Of a stretch of DNA of 64,000 nt, positions 47,167 to 60,583 are shown piece after piece; the stretch's first letter is position 1, and the number at the start of each line of letters is the position of its first letter. The translations under genes and the position numbers were made by a program. Origin of the DNA: Ophioderma brevispina (Eukaryota; Echinodermata; Ophiuroidea; Amphilepidida; Ophiodermatidae); assembly GCA_023653785.1 (NCBI GenBank), contig JAMKCH010056607.1:62001-126000 (forward strand), given 5' to 3'. The notes under the pieces are model-generated. The model did not search any database. It was not told the DNA's origin and saw only the letters and a list, made by a program, of their open reading frames with translations.

Positions 47167-48409
47167 GTACCGAAACTAAGTATACTAACCTATGCTGCAA
47201 TGGTGCGATGCTTTGTCGACAGTTGACATTGGCTTTTAAATTTTGTCGCCTTGTCAACAACAGCCTACTGCCATATGTGGTTTCATAATATTTTACTTAG
47301 TGGTTCGTTACCTAGTGGTTCTGTAATGTTAACATTAAAGTGCTGGCAGTAAATCACTGCTGATATAATTACCATCAAGTATCAATCCATTATTTCCTCC
47401 CCACTGCACTGCTCCTCTACACTTGCATCATCATTCTAAATCTGGCCATTATACTACTTAAAATCGCCCCAAAATCGATCCACTCATCTTCAGAAAACAC
47501 CCTTCTATCCGATGACCGCTTTAAATTGAGTGAAAGTCATCTAAAATATTATCTTTCCAGCTAGTGATGACCAGATATGAGGCTTGCACCACAGTCTAGC
47601 ATATATGTGCATTTTATCAAAAAATGCTCTTTACCCAATCGTAATGGCCCTTGGTTGTTCCTCAAACTTTGGACCAATCAGGGATGGGTTACCAGACGTA
47701 GTTCGACCATTCAAAAATCAAAAAGGCGTCTTTCTCTTTCGAAGAGTGTTTTATTCACAAATTCTCCCCTTTTTCTTCAAAACCACTTTTCATACTAATG
47801 TTTTCAAGCAACTGAATATTAATTTTATCAATGTAGGTATAAAGTTACATGATTTGTTTAGATGTTCTTTTGTCTTTCCATGGCAGAAATGTTGCTGATT
47901 TGGGGCGATTTTCTTAAGTTGTTTAACCTTGTTTGTCGTACCCCATAATTTCCATCATTTTCAAAGCCCTGCCCTCTTTCCAAAAGCAAAAAATAACCTC
48001 ATTTAATTCAGTATAACAATTTTATTGCGTAATAGGGTTAGGCCCTAGGGTCTAAAACCACACACCAGACATACCCTCTATCTAATAAAGGTATAGGGCT
48101 GTCAAAAATGTAAACAAAATATATTGCATCAATATTATAATATCATACAAAAAACAGACCATGCCAATCACTGCAGCCAAAAAAAAAAATATTGATGTTC
48201 CAAATAAAAAATTTCATAGATTTAGGGCTTCAATTTTTGGTTTTAAATAAACATATCTTTTCAAATTATACAAATCTAACTTCAGTTTGAAGTGTCCTTT
48301 TTAAGTGTAAAACAAAAATATTATAAAGCATAATTAACACAAGAACTTTAATTAAATTGTTAATTTCTCCCAATGTGATGGGCTTTATTTCAGCATAGTT
48401 TTACTTAAG

Positions 48410-48700
48410 AAATAAAGGGTGGTGCAGTATCCTTTATGGGCGATAATGGTCCGAGGTCGGAAAAAATACCTTAATGGGACGAGGCGCAGCCGAGTCCATC
48501 ATTATTTTTTTATTTTTTTTCCGGCGAGCCGAGGATACATTATGAGCCCATAATGTACTGGCAAAAACCTTTATTCTATTCTTGTACCGAAAAACAGTGT
48601 GATTATAATGAGAAGAAAAGGCATTCGAGACCCATTATTGCAGAGAATGGGCAGTAATGACCAATCAGAATGTGATTTTCAATAGGGCCAGCAGAGGTAA
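48410..48700. repeat. CpG-containing repeat-like block
   Basis: Holds TTTATGGGCGATAATGG on the left and ACATTATGAGCCCATAATG on the right, a weak inverted relation. Between lie GGGACGAGGCGCAGCCGAG and CCGGCGAGCCGAGG around a T-rich run. The motif style resembles short DNA elements in other invertebrate genomes; there is no second copy in the window to prove it. Confidence 0.35.
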
Positions 48701-51700
48701 TAGAACTTTAGATTAGAAGACATTTTATTTTTAGTCTCAGCCATGTAGCCTACACCTACACAAATTATCAACAGCAACAACTCAGCAGTAAACAAAATTA
48801 ATGATTCAATACTGTTTTGTTAAAGTCTCACACGTTAAGGTGTACGAATAACCCTATATTTTAATCATACATTATGTAAAAATTGACAAAAAGTCAAGTT
48901 ATATTTTTCCTGACTAAAAATTTATGAATGGACAAGGCCAAGATATACATGAACACTGGGCCTTACCACTTTTCAGGAGAGGGGGTAACATGTCGCTAAC
49001 CTCAAAATAAACATTGCATAATGGTAACATGTACCACCCCACAATAATATTATTTCACGTGGATTCTCTACACAACTTGAAGGAATAATTCATTGGGGTG
49101 TCAGCAGTTTAGGGTTCGTGGAGTTTCGGGGGGGAATTACTCTTTCGATGGATTTCGTTGAGTTGTCAATTAGCAAACAAACCCGCCCCGCAAAACACAT
49201 GGCTAGTGCCCGTGCACAGCATAATAATTTCCTAACTGATGGGATATGGCCACTATTCCGATCTATTTCCTTCCGACCTACAATATCATTCGTTCCTAAA
49301 TTCCCTCATGATACAACAACAGTGAGAATAAGACAACTTTAGTACAGCGGGGGTAGGTACCTCTTCTTGTATTCTGCAGTCAGCATAATAGCAATTTAAT
49401 CCAAATAGGAATAACACGAGTCTTCAAACGGGGTTCCACAAACCTGGCCACTGGAAAAAGGTTATCCCGAGTCCCCCCCCTCGATTCGAAGGCTGTCGAA
49501 AGTGGGATCAAACGATACTCTTTTTCGTTTTTCCAAAATTTCCAAAAACTCACTCATCAACCTTGAAGTCCCTATCCTCTCCCATCTCTTCCCTCCCCTT
49601 CCGCATACTTTGTGTTCGCTATCTGTTCTTACAATCATATTAATATCCATATTTCATGATTTTCCGGGGTTGAAAACAGCATACATGTCATCAACTGGCT
49701 TCCTTTCTTCCCTACATTTTCAACTCGCTATAGCGCGAGTGGAATCAAGAGGAAATTGAATTTACGGGGTTTACCCCGCATTCATCGCTTTAAATTACGC
49801 GATCTATAAAGTAGTTCCAAATCAACAATTGCGCATGTAGTAAAAACGAATGCATCACATATGTTTTATGATATACTCCGAGAGTAGTTTAATTTCTGGA
49901 GTATGGTAACCACTTTAGCACGTCTTGAATGAACGCAAATAAATGTATTTTTAGACAAATTTTGGCGGATGAACTTCAGAGACCGCCAGACTTCATGTCA
50001 GACCTTTTTCAATGCATGAACTTCCTCTCTATGGCCTTGTTACGTATCAGCTTTCCGAATGACGACCCTTCCGGATTTGCAATCCAAAACACTGTGGCTA
50101 GCCGCAGTTAGCAGAACAACTCGCATCACTGAGGTTGTTCACCATGGTTTTGTTCATCTTTCTTTTCATAAATACTGTAAATTGGAAAAAAATATATAAA
50201 TTTTGATTTTGAGTAAAAATACATGTCCTTTATCACATTTGATTTGACATGGAGATTTCGTGTTTTCAAATCAAGACAGTGCTAGATGAAATTTTAATTT
50301 CGGTGAGGATGTGCGGTATATCCATCAGCGTCCTTTGGGGTATCATCATCAATTCGATTATGAAATTGTCCTAGAATTGAGAAGAGGGTGCATTTTTAAT
50401 GAATGATTTCGTTGACGTCACATCGTTGCTAGGCATCGGAAATTAATTTGACGAATACCGGATGGGCCGGATTTTTATTTCACAGTAAATTTATTTTGAG
50501 CTGGCAAGAGAGAGAGAGAGAGCCCACCGTTGTAGTGTTTTGTTCTTCATTCAATCAGTTTCAATACCGGTTCCGTTATCGAAGCCTGAACATGAATGAT
50601 GAAAATGTTTTTAAAAATCCCATTCTATACTAGGTAAACTGTCGGGAAAATGACATATGGCTACATAATGCATTATATTGATCAAAATATTTTGAACGCT
50701 ATGTTATTTTGATCAGTTACCACCATCCCCCCAACTTATAACCGATATGCATAAATAAAATGGCAAATCACGAATGAAAAAATCTACAAATGGGAAAAGG
50801 AATCCACAACTCGGCCATAATTTCTTGATATATTTGAAATTAAATTAGGAATGCCTAGGTATAGGCTTCCTAACTCATTTTGTCGAGGAACACTCGATCA
50901 ATTATTCAAAATCTGGTTTGTTCGTAGTTTTAATGTTGTTTATTTTTCTTTATAGGCCTATAGTTCAGAGGAAAAATATTATTAAAATAAGACATGAAAA
51001 TAATAGGGCCAGGGTTGATAAAATGACTTGCACTTTACTTATCAAGTGAAATAACTTGGAAAACTAGAAAATGAAGAACGAGTCACAAGATGAGGCCGAT
51101 TTACACAAATTTCTTCATTTTTTTTGGCGCCATTTTAAAAAATAACGTGTGTTCTATCATTTCAAAGGTTATCCACTGCAGATAACCCTGTCCTTAAAAT
51201 TGTTGGCAATTTAAAATCTTTTTGACTATTTCAAGTAAAAAACACAATGGCGGAATTTAAGAGAAGAACAGTCACGCTGTCAGGCGCACACCGCGCCACA
51301 TCGCGTCGCGCCGGTCAATTTTACTGCGTAATGAAGCGGACGCGTACTTTAATTTACTTTTACGCGAACGCATCTTGAAAAAATAAATTGAAAATGTAAA
51401 CAAAAGCGGTAATTTAGATTTGATGAAATTCCTTTTTCTTCTTCCTGATTTCTGGATTTAGAGGCAAATATTTTTGATTCGATAGTGCATACAGATGCAT
51501 TTCCCAGCCACTTGCATAACATACTCAAATAAAAAAAAAAACAAAGTTATTTGAGAAAGAGATAGCGTTGGAATTGCGTAAAAAGTTACTTTTTTACTAA
51601 AGACGGATTTTCTCAATTGTTCAATTTTGGTAATGGAATATTTCAACAAGATTACACCCAATGTCCCGAAGTTAAGGTTTAACTTTCATACGATAGCAAC

Positions 51701-52071
51701 GGTTTTCTCAGTTTTTAATTGTCCATTTCTAATGAAAATATTCTTCAATATGTAACTTCAAATTTTTGGGAAAAAAGGTAAAAATCAGGTTTTTAAACCC
51801 CTTTCTTAATTTTTAAAACTAAGCTTTAATTTTTTTTTAAATGGAAAAGGGGGGCCAAGTTTGGCTCCCTCTGGCTCGAAATAGCGGGACGATTATGGGG
51901 ATCAAAATATTCATTTTCACCCCTCTTTTCTCTTTTTCCGGGAAATTTCAACCAACACTTTCGGCCTAAATTTGCGCAAAATTCAAGTGAATTCTGTATT
52001 TTTCCCCCGCGCTACGCGCGCATCTTCGTTCGGTTATTCACACTTAGTGAAGCCATCACCACCACAGTGAC

Positions 52072-52140
52072 GACTTAAGAATTTTGTCCCCCCTGGTGGG
52101 GAACGACTTAGGAATTTTCCCCCTCTGTATGACCTGCTCG
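52072..52140. repeat. Short repeat shared with 59.4 kb, copy 1
   Basis: Two near-repeats in tandem: GACGACTTAAGAATTTTGTC, then CCCCCTGGTGGGGAACGACT and TAGGAATTTTCCCCCTCTG. The same dimer appears at 59437-59506. Confidence 0.6.
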
Positions 52141-53769
52141 GTAGGGCCACTGTTATTCCCAGGGAAAATTGAGAAAATAGTAGATTTCTTTTGATATCAA
52201 AATTAAGCCAATAAAAGAAGAAGACCGGGCGCATTTTGTTTAAATCGGTGCTTTAGTGCACTATTTTTTAGGTTTTGCTCACTTGAAATATTTTTTTTTA
52301 ATTTTTTATACTTTATTTATAATTAGCATTTTTTCTTTAAAAATCGCTTTACCTTTTGCGTTTTTTCATATGTCTTTCTTCTAGACAAAGGGTTTTTTTG
52401 CCTATGTCACAATTTTGACCACATCCGCGGGATCGGTCAGGAGACGCGTCTATAAACTCCATGATATTACTAGTCGATCGGGCCATGGGCCTTAAATCAT
52501 TTATTGTTATGACGTGCATATGGGGCCTATGTATATATAATATAGACCCCCCTTGAATGAATAAAGAGAAAAACCGTTCCCTCGATCCCTTTTCATTCAT
52601 TGTAAGCTAAATGCTTCTCATTGCGATAAGCCTAGTCGATATTACCGACTTTTAATCGATAACGTCCTTAACAACTTTTCTAGTGTTAGATCCTTTTGTT
52701 GTAATGTTCGCAAGGGATATCGTTGTTTTGAATAGATTTTCGGGTCAATACAATGTTATTCAATTGATGTAGATCGATGTGGGGTAGATCTTGAATCAAC
52801 GAAATTTAGTTAATACTGTTAGGCCTATAGTGCCTTCCTTCATCATAATTAACAGGGCTTTTGAAGAGAATGATTGGCAATATTGTTCGCGCGGAAAACT
52901 GTAATTGATGCCCTATCGCGTGAAGTAGAACTCCCCTTGTTTTAAACATTTACACATTTTGAAGTATAACATTGCATCTTTTAAATATTTACTTCTCTTT
53001 AAAATAACACGATCTACAAAAAACGGGTTGTATTCGAACTATATATTAACTTTTCATCAAGGTCCCGCATATTCGGCATTATCATTAGGCCTATATCCTC
53101 CTGATTACATACTAATTGAGCCATGGTGAACTATCACAATGTATGGCTTAAAAAACATACTGTTCCATTTCACCGGCGCCTCGTGAAAATGGAGTCGATT
53201 TTTTAAATATAATTTTTTACTAATATCACACTCGTACTAGTCTTAGGCAATCAATATTTGTAAGCCTATAGTGACAACAAAATGAGTTGATTGATTCAAA
53301 AATATTTAACTGCCAAATACACATCCTCGCCGGGAATGCTTATTCTGCAGGAGGGATGGGGATTATCACAAGAAAGAAGGTTTAGCGTCAGCGCCGAAGT
53401 ATTGTGTCGCCTAGGTCTTCCTCCTCATATATGTTTTTCTCTTCAAGGTCAATCGGGGGGGGGGGGGGCTTCAGTTCTTAAGGTCCCTTGTGGGGAAAAT
53501 TTTTACCCTCAGAAGCCAGAAGCTAAATTTCAGTTCTAAGACCCTAGTACAATTTGTACAATACGACAATCATTTAAGCATAAGAGGCTACTCGCAATCA
53601 TATGCCTACTATATAGGCCCCTACTGCAACAATAAAATTTCAAGGTTTTTCAACATGTAATTTAAAAACTTCATGTTACTTTTCCACTTCGTTTCTCAAG
53701 ATGAAAATTACGCACCTTGTTTGAGGAACCCCCCTTAGCCACTCATACAACCCCCATCACCCCCATCAA

Positions 53770-53840
53770 GACTCACTCTTGAGATAGGCTAGAAAACGAG
53801 AACACGTTTAGGTTATGTTTCCCCTTCCTTTTTCTCGGGT
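53770..53840 (+). mobile_element. S1 SINE tail fragment
   Basis: GAGATAGGCTAGAAAACGAG AACACGTTTAGGTTA matches the tail of the full S1 copy near 16945-16975 (GAGATAGGCTAGAGACGAGA ACAGTGTAAGG). No head is present. Confidence 0.5.
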
Positions 53841-53907
53841 ATAAAGAGGCACCCCTAAAATTTTGAAATTCACCTTGTGACTTCATTAGAGAGTAACCTA
53901 GTGTTTT

Positions 53908-53934
53908 ACCATGGAGTTATAATAACTCCATGGT
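53908..53934. repeat. Near-perfect palindrome ACCATGGAGTTAT-A-ATAACTCCATGGT
   Basis: Thirteen-base arms (53908-53920 and 53922-53934) are exact inverses with one base between. Flanking GTTTT and AAAAC extend the symmetry with one mismatch region. Such short-looped palindromes are often cores of foldback elements. Confidence 0.85.
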
Positions 53935-54714
53935 TTTAAAACCCTTCAAGCTCATTTGCATGCATGGAGTAACAAGGGATAAGCACTTGTTGAAAAGTAA
54001 GACCTAGCCTGGCTATCCAATTGGATTGCGGCAGACGAGCTTAGGAAAGGTCTACTCCTATTTAGGGGGAGACGGGCTTTTTTAATGTTATTTATTTTTG
54101 ACACTCTTCTCTTCGGCTCTGGTTTGAGTGATAAATTAACAACCTCGGGGCCACCCATCATAACCCTCCTCGCCCGGGGGGGGGGGCTCTTCTCACACCC
54201 TTATTTTGGTTAGGTTTGCCGCCCAGATTCAAAAAAAATGAGGCTCTAGCTGATTTGAGGCCCCAAAAAAGCCGCTCTGGGAACTGAATTTGGAGAATGG
54301 CCCTAAAGTGGGGGTCACCGGAATTGAAAAGAGCCTGAAAATGAGGATCTTATGAGCGGCATATACCTATACAATGTGAGAACGGGGGGGGGGGGGGGTG
54401 GGGTTTCTAAAGGCCATGCCCATCCTAACATCAAAACATCAACAAAGCGGCATCAACCTCCGGCGCGACTCGAGTGCTAGTATTTTCACAAAGACTTAAC
54501 GGTAGAGGGCGGCACTGTTACGCGTATCGGACGGAGACGCTATTAAGGCTATATCTGTACGAAATTTTGAATCAAAAACAAAAAAAAAAAAACAAATGAT
54601 CGTTATTGGAAATTACACCTGTGTTGCATCGGTATTATCCTAACCTGAACGGATTTTGAATACCATCATTATTCCAACATTATAAACGAATGTTTACGAG
54701 GATGATTTTTGTAA

Positions 54715-54957
54715 TTGTCGCCGGGACCGGAGGCTGCTGCAGAGAATGCACGTAAGAATTCCATAAATTACTGTTTGGGAATCCCAATCGAGCAGGTCGT
54801 GTACCCCCCCCCCCCGCCCGTCGGTTATTTGCTATACAGAGGGCGGACTTCTCTGTTTGTCAATAGATCAGAGGGTGCCATACAAGATGGCATAACCGTA
54901 TCGGCAGCTCATCTTGTGGATAAATGCAGGGTAAATGCCGACTCTCTGATTGTGTAG
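54715..54957 (+). other. Unassigned 80-codon open frame in a CpG-rich patch
   Basis: Open from just after a TAA to a TAG without an ATG in the early part. Contains a proline run caused by a C-tract and ends with an amphipathic stretch GAIQDGITVSAAHLVDKCR. Acceptor-like GCTATACAG and donor-like GGGTAAAT lie inside. It could be an exon, but nothing is recognised and chance is likely in this much sequence. Confidence 0.15.
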
Positions 54958-55714
54958 TGGCTCGGCTCCAAATAGCGGCTCGTTATTTTTACTAAAATGC
55001 CCCTAAAATGTGGGGTACATGTACAAAATGTCAGTACATTTTCTAATAGGCCTAGATTTAGTCCCGCAAACAAAACCATCTTTTGTACACTTTAGTCAAA
55101 CGATGTAGAAGATGTAAAATCTCATTTTTCCGCACGTTGCGCGAGATTTTTTCACTTTGAAACATTCTTCTGATGGGGAATTTTTTGTCGCTAGGTATCC
55201 ACTTCTAAATTTGGTTCTGGGACCCATCGCGGATATCAACCCTTGATCGCCGAGGAACGGGTGTCATTTGAACGCTCTTTCTACTTTATAATTATTGTAG
55301 TCAGAAAGCACACAGTTTTCGTCGGCCAACTTAACCGTTTGGTTTCAGTTTTCCCTTTTTTGTTTATGTCCTGTATAGTGAATGTTATAGAGATGTTTAA
55401 CAATATATAGTGGGAAATATTTCTGCATATTTATCCAGGACACTACAGATTTGGAAGGGACATTTATATCCCCTTCCATCCATGTATCTAAACCATTGGA
55501 CTTGACTGAATACACCTACTAAATTACCTGTGAAAATCAACAAGAATTTGGATAGGAAATTCAATTTCACAACATTAGGAGTGTCTCCAGAACGGATTAT
55601 ACTTTTTAACTTGACCTAAAGACGACCTTGGACCTCCTTCAACATAAATTATACGAGTGCTGTTGCTTCCCTTCTGTTACAGAGAGCTAAACAAATCGCA
55701 GCAAGTATTAAGGT

Positions 55715-56050
55715 GGGTGACCCGCTCCAGAGATTTTGGCCAGAAATTATCCTCCAGGACCATATGGTCCATGACCGTTAATGGTCCTGGAGCATTAGTA
55801 ATCTGCAGAAATATTCTAAGCAAATTTGAATGCCATGCTCCAGACCATATGGAAAATATGCTCCTTGAGCAGTATTTGACATAGAATATTTCTCCACTGC
55901 TCCAGGAGCATATTTGCCTGCTCCTGGCCATTTGTGTAGTCAAATAGCCGATGCTCCGGAGCATATCACAAATTCAAATATGCTTCTGGGCCATATTTGA
56001 TGTAAATATTTGGTCCAGATTTTTTATGGCTCCCGGAGACATAATCAAAT
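55715..56050. mobile_element. Array of GCTCC(A/T)GGAGC palindromes, copy 1
   Basis: Contains many short palindromic units: GACCATATGGTCC, TGCTCCAGGAGCATATTTG, GCTCCGGAGCATAT and CCATATTTGATGTAAATATT. It starts GAGATTTTGGCC, as does the related block at 60.6 kb. Shared unit: gctcc-ggagcatatttga.gta.aatatt. A foldback-type repeat with no coding capacity. Confidence 0.65.
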
Positions 56051-56059
56051 GCTCATAGG

Positions 56060-56365
56060 CAGCCCGTAACGCATGATTTATATTGGGGGGGGGGGTTGTG
56101 CGTGAACTTCGAAAGTAGAACTTTTTTTGAAAAGGAGACCTACGCCCCCCCCCCCCTAAAATGTCCTTATTTAGACTCCCTCCACCCCTTGATCATCGTC
56201 ATCACCAAAAAGTGGACTATTCATGTCGATAATTTCTCTCTAATTTGGACCTTTTTATCAAAAAAAATTCAGCAAAAGTTGACCTTTTGTGGAATTGGTG
56301 GGGGGGGGGGTGCGGCCGTACCCCCACCCCTATGGTCCTGGATCATAATTTCGGGCCAAAATCTC
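56060..56365 (+). mobile_element. Poly-G element family P, copy 2
   Basis: G-run at about 56083, C-run at about 56145, AAAAAGTGGAC, CTCTAATTTGGACC, AAAGTTGACCTTTTGTGG, then a G-run and TGCGGCCGTACCCCC. It is the inverse of the following copy, so 56060-56820 forms a long interrupted inverted repeat. Confidence 0.55.
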
Positions 56366-56534
56366 AATAGAATGAGTGACCCGGGCCGACCGACAACCTC
56401 GTCCACATTTGGACTTCATTCTCCCAATCAGACGATTCTTGGGAAAATAGAAAGCCTCACCAGTCCCCACACATTGAGGCCTAACAACAAACAACTGTAC
56501 CACAATTTATAGACTGCAAGTGTCTCCTAACGGC

Positions 56535-56820
56535 AGCCCTTACGCAGGGGGGGGGGGGGCGGGGTCGGGTCGCACCCCCCCCCCCCCCAAAAAAAACTCC
56601 ACAAAAGTGGGAAAAAAGGTCCACTTTTTTCTTGAATATTTGCATAAAAATGTCCAACTTTCGAGAAATTTTGACAGAAAGTCCACTTTTTTGTGATGAG
56701 ATGTTCAAAAAGTAAAAAAAGGGTCATTTTAGGGGGATTACTCCAAATGTCCACTTTTCGAAGTCCCCGCACCCCCCCCCCGCACCCCCAAAAAAAACAC
56801 TCCTGCGTACGGCCCTGCTA
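56535..56820 (-). mobile_element. Poly-G element family P, copy 3 (inverted)
   Basis: Starts with G- and C-runs and GGTCGGGTCGCACC, contains AAAGTCCACTTTTTTGTGAT, AAATGTCCACTTTTCG and TTTTGACAGAAAGTCC, and ends with C-runs and TGCGTACGGCCCTG. Orientation is opposite to 56060-56365. Overlapping minus-strand frames are by-products of the repeat. Confidence 0.55.
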
Positions 56821-56989
56821 AAGGCCAACACAAAACTACTTGGTTTTTATTTGTAAAAGTTTTAGTTTCCTGAATTCATATACAGACACACCAAGGCACG
56901 CCAATGGGAAGAGAATGGCACCCACCTCGGTGGCTTGTCTGTGTTTTTGTTTTTGTTTTTTCTTTATTGCTGAGCTTGAACAGATACTT

Positions 56990-57125
56990 GCGCAGGGTGG
57001 TGTCTATAGGCGAGTGTGTATGGCGAATTGTGCTTTGGCGAGTTGTGGAGTCCGAGTTGTAGAGCGAGTTGTGGGGCAAGTTGTAGAGCGCGAGTTTGTG
57101 TAGAGTGAGTTGGGTGAGTTGTATA
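56990..57125 (+). repeat. Degenerate GAGTTGT repeats
   Basis: GCGAGTTGTGGAG, CGAGTTGTAGAGCGAGTTGT, GGGGCAAGTTGTAGAGCGCG, AGTGAGTTGGGTGAGTTGT: short, imperfect, irregularly spaced units of GAGTTGT(G/A)G. They keep an 87-codon plus-strand frame open by composition. Confidence 0.6.
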
Positions 57126-59436
57126 TATTGTTGTTGCTGTTAAAAACTTGGGCTACTTAGATAATCCCTTGCCTCAGCATGCAGCACCTTGTCATCCCAT
57201 CGTATCCATGGAGTTTGATGTCCGGATAAAAGAAAGCACACTCTCCTCTTGAGCTCAATCCAGAGGAGAGTTCCTTCTTTCATAGACAACATTACTTCTT
57301 TCACAGTACCACATCCGATCACTCTCGCCAAAAGTCAATGTAGGGTTGGCTCAAGCCTTGAGATTAGAATCAGCTCAAGGCACTAGCACCCACAAAAAGA
57401 AGACTGCCAATGCCATCAATGTTTAAATAATTCTCTGAAAGTGCTCATACTCTGGTCATAAATTATAATATTAATTTATTTATTTAATATTTATATCTGT
57501 TTGACAATCCGTAAAGTTTTCTCTGGCATTTTTTCAAGCCACTTCACTTCATCACTTTAGCAGATCGGGGGGCCCACTCACAACACATTGTCATTTGCTG
57601 CGCAAGCAGCCAGGCACTCATGTCTTGAAAACATGAATAAACAAAACTGTGTGTTGAAGGAATATTTCATTGGTAGAACACGAGCGTTGTGTCACCTTCG
57701 GAGCCTAATTTTATCCGTTTTAAGATACTGGCATCCTGAATACAATATCTCCCTCCTGTTGAATGTGACTTAGTAGGGAAAATTCACCTTCATGCGTTCT
57801 CTTTGGCTAGAATAGTGTGTTTGAGGTCTCTGGGCTTTGGACCAGACTTTGGGCGGGTTAAACCCTGGTTTTGTGAGTGCTCAACATTCACCTTCCCGCA
57901 GCAGTCCATATGAAAGGTAGACCAACATGTTCCTCATCTACATCTTTTATTATTCCGGGTGATGCATTTCCTTTGTTCTTGATAGATTCATGCTTTGATC
58001 AGGCTTTTGGTCTTTTGTTTGTACCCAGACCGGCTCTAAGACCTATAGCCCTTTCATTTAAGCATTACATTCTGTTCTTCGTGCCATTCTTTTATACCTT
58101 CCTCTGGCTTTCGTCTTTCTACTTTCCCATGCATTCTGTAGTGTCTGTGTACTTAGAGTACTTGTTTAGATGTACTTAGTTACTTGCATACATTTGCTGA
58201 TGTGGGTTTATGCCTTTTCAAGTTTGCAGGCCATATTTTTTTGCCTGGTACAGAGCGCTGGTTGTCGTACATTCTGGCTTATACCTGCGCACTGCTTCAG
58301 GTATTTGGTGTAAGTAGCTTCCCGACTTTCACCGTAGGATTGGAATTATAGATGGTGAACTCCGACGTCAATTTGTTCCAATAGCATTATTTGTATACAT
58401 AGCTTCATAAGCCACCTCATTGACTGAATTGGTTGTTTTAAGCATTACTAAATCAGCTTTGTGCCTACATGTATCTGATGTTATTGTCCTTCAATGTCGA
58501 GATAATCGACCTTCCCGAGGAACCGCATGGGTTGACTGTGGCTATAAGCAATCTGCTGTCCGTCATTTCTAGGCCGGGATCGTATCCACATATTGGCGTT
58601 TTGTGTCCTTGTTGCTTTGTTCTGCTGTGGGGGACAAACCACTTCATGGCATGAGACTTGCATTTCTTGGTTTGGCTTTCCTCATGGTCCATGTCCCACT
58701 TGAGGAAGATGTTCACTGTAATTTACACATTCTTGCACTTTCTTCTGGACTCCCTATCTACGAGGATCAAGGTCAATCTGCGTATGCTTTGGGCAGATGA
58801 TATGATTCATGTCCAACTCATGAGTACTCAAGGTGTTTTGGACTCTTTGTAGTTGCACTTTCTGTCACTGTTGACATTTTTGAAAACGTTTTGTATTCAA
58901 AGGTGGATATGAAATGCGAAGAACATGACTTCTCCGAATGCCAACCCTAAACGAGTGTTTCAACCGACTAAAAAACATACCCTAAACCGCAGTGTGTGGT
59001 CTGTGGTTGTGGCGACCAGAAACAAGGCTTTTTTTCAGTTTTTGCACCCTAAACATGTAAGCACTGCATTGTGCTGATAAAATAACCCTTATTAATCTGG
59101 GCGTTGCTCATGTGGCTTTACTTCAAAATTCCGAAGGAAGACTACATATTTTTGATAATTTTTTATCTCGCCGCGTGACATCACCATTCCAGGTTCGAAA
59201 AACCCAACCCTTTTTCCATATTTTGCTGTGTTTTGACACCCTAATCGATGTACGCGCGTACACCTCGCCTGTTGGAAAAAGATACCCTTTTTCACCGTTT
59301 GCTTGTTCACTACCGCATCATATCCACCTTTGAATACCATTGGCTTCCTCCCACGGGGCCCACGGTCCCTGTTCATTCACCACTGAGGTCACCGTATCCG
59401 TTTAGTTCAGACCAATTGGAGCAAATCACCAGCTGA

Positions 59437-59506
59437 GGACAACTTACAAATTATTCCCCCTCTGCTGGCGGGACAACTTTGGAAATTTTTGCCCCTCTGG
59501 TAACTG
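59437..59506. repeat. Short repeat shared with 52.1 kb, copy 2
   Basis: GGACAACTTACAAATTATTC, CCCCTCTGCTGGCGGGACAA and CTTTGGAAATTTTTGCCCCT parallel the dimer at 52072-52140. Confidence 0.6.
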
Positions 59507-60583
59507 ACTAGTAAACTATACTGTAAATGTTCCGCTCAGAAATTTCTATGTGTCGCAACGAGTATTTTGTATTATGAATCATTTTAGAATAATTAATATC
59601 GGAGATCTCCGATAATAATTCCAACGGATGCTGGAAACGGCCCTTCCAATATGAAATAGCCGGAAATACGCCATGTACAGGTGTTTACGCTTATCCATTA
59701 GTTTGTTTTATTTGTTCAGGCAAGTCAATTAAAAGTCATTTTCTTGAGGTGGGCCCTATTCATCATGACTAACTAAACCTCAGGCATTTCCAGCTCGGCC
59801 GTTAAGTACAATCTTGGGATCCCACTTCTATTACCAAAACCGTTGTTTTATGATAAATACCCATTTTTGAGCAATTCCTTGTTCCAAGTTAAAGTTAGTT
59901 TCTAGCCCATTACCACTAAACTTTGCAAATATCAAATTTTTTTAAAATTGTGGGTGCTCTCCAAATAATGTGGCTGGTTATTACTTATAACAGTAAACCC
60001 AAAATTTTGACCAGAAAATCCTGAAAGATATTAATAAGCGATCATGTTTCTCTTATTCCAAACCATTAGAGCTGATGAATAACTCCACTATAAGGTGGTT
60101 TATGTTTTTTACATATTCCTAATCATGAAATCATGGATGAGGTCATATGTGGGTCATGGAAACACCCTATGCCAAACCCTAGCAAAGGCACCCAATCGGT
60201 TTGTGGTGCACTCATATGCTGTAATATTCGTTTGCTTCATTTGGTTAGTTTTACTCTGTTTTAAATGGGCAGCTTGACTCTCACTATGAGCTAGTAAAAT
60301 TTTCAATTCCTTGGCACAGTTCAGTAGCTTTTTATTAACCAATGCATTTAGAAAATACACCCCCTGTTTTTTTGGGTATGATATATTATACCCAGATAAC
60401 AACCAGGTCAGTTCATCAGGTCAATATATGTACCAGGACAAAAATCCCACTGAGACCGTGTCCTGTGGTAGATTAGCTTATTTGTAACTCATATCTGTCC
60501 TGGGCTTGACTGCCATTGTCCCCCTGCCTTCATGAGATCTCTTTACTGCCTGCATCTAATTGTTTAAGAGCAGATTTCTAGCG

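Noticed and set aside
47577..47898. Two overlapping plus-strand frames of 73 and 104 codons
   Set aside because: They overlap in different frames, have no recognisable domain, and their lengths are expected by chance in 64 kb.
53291..54420. G-rich blocks (53450, 54178, 54385) as a coding or CRISPR-like repeat
   Set aside because: These are homopolymer G-runs with unrelated flanks; there is no regular unit or spacer.
57877..58716. Open frames on both strands (up to 100 codons) suggesting a gene
   Set aside because: Plus and minus frames look equally plausible, no domain is recognised, and there are no consistent splice sites.
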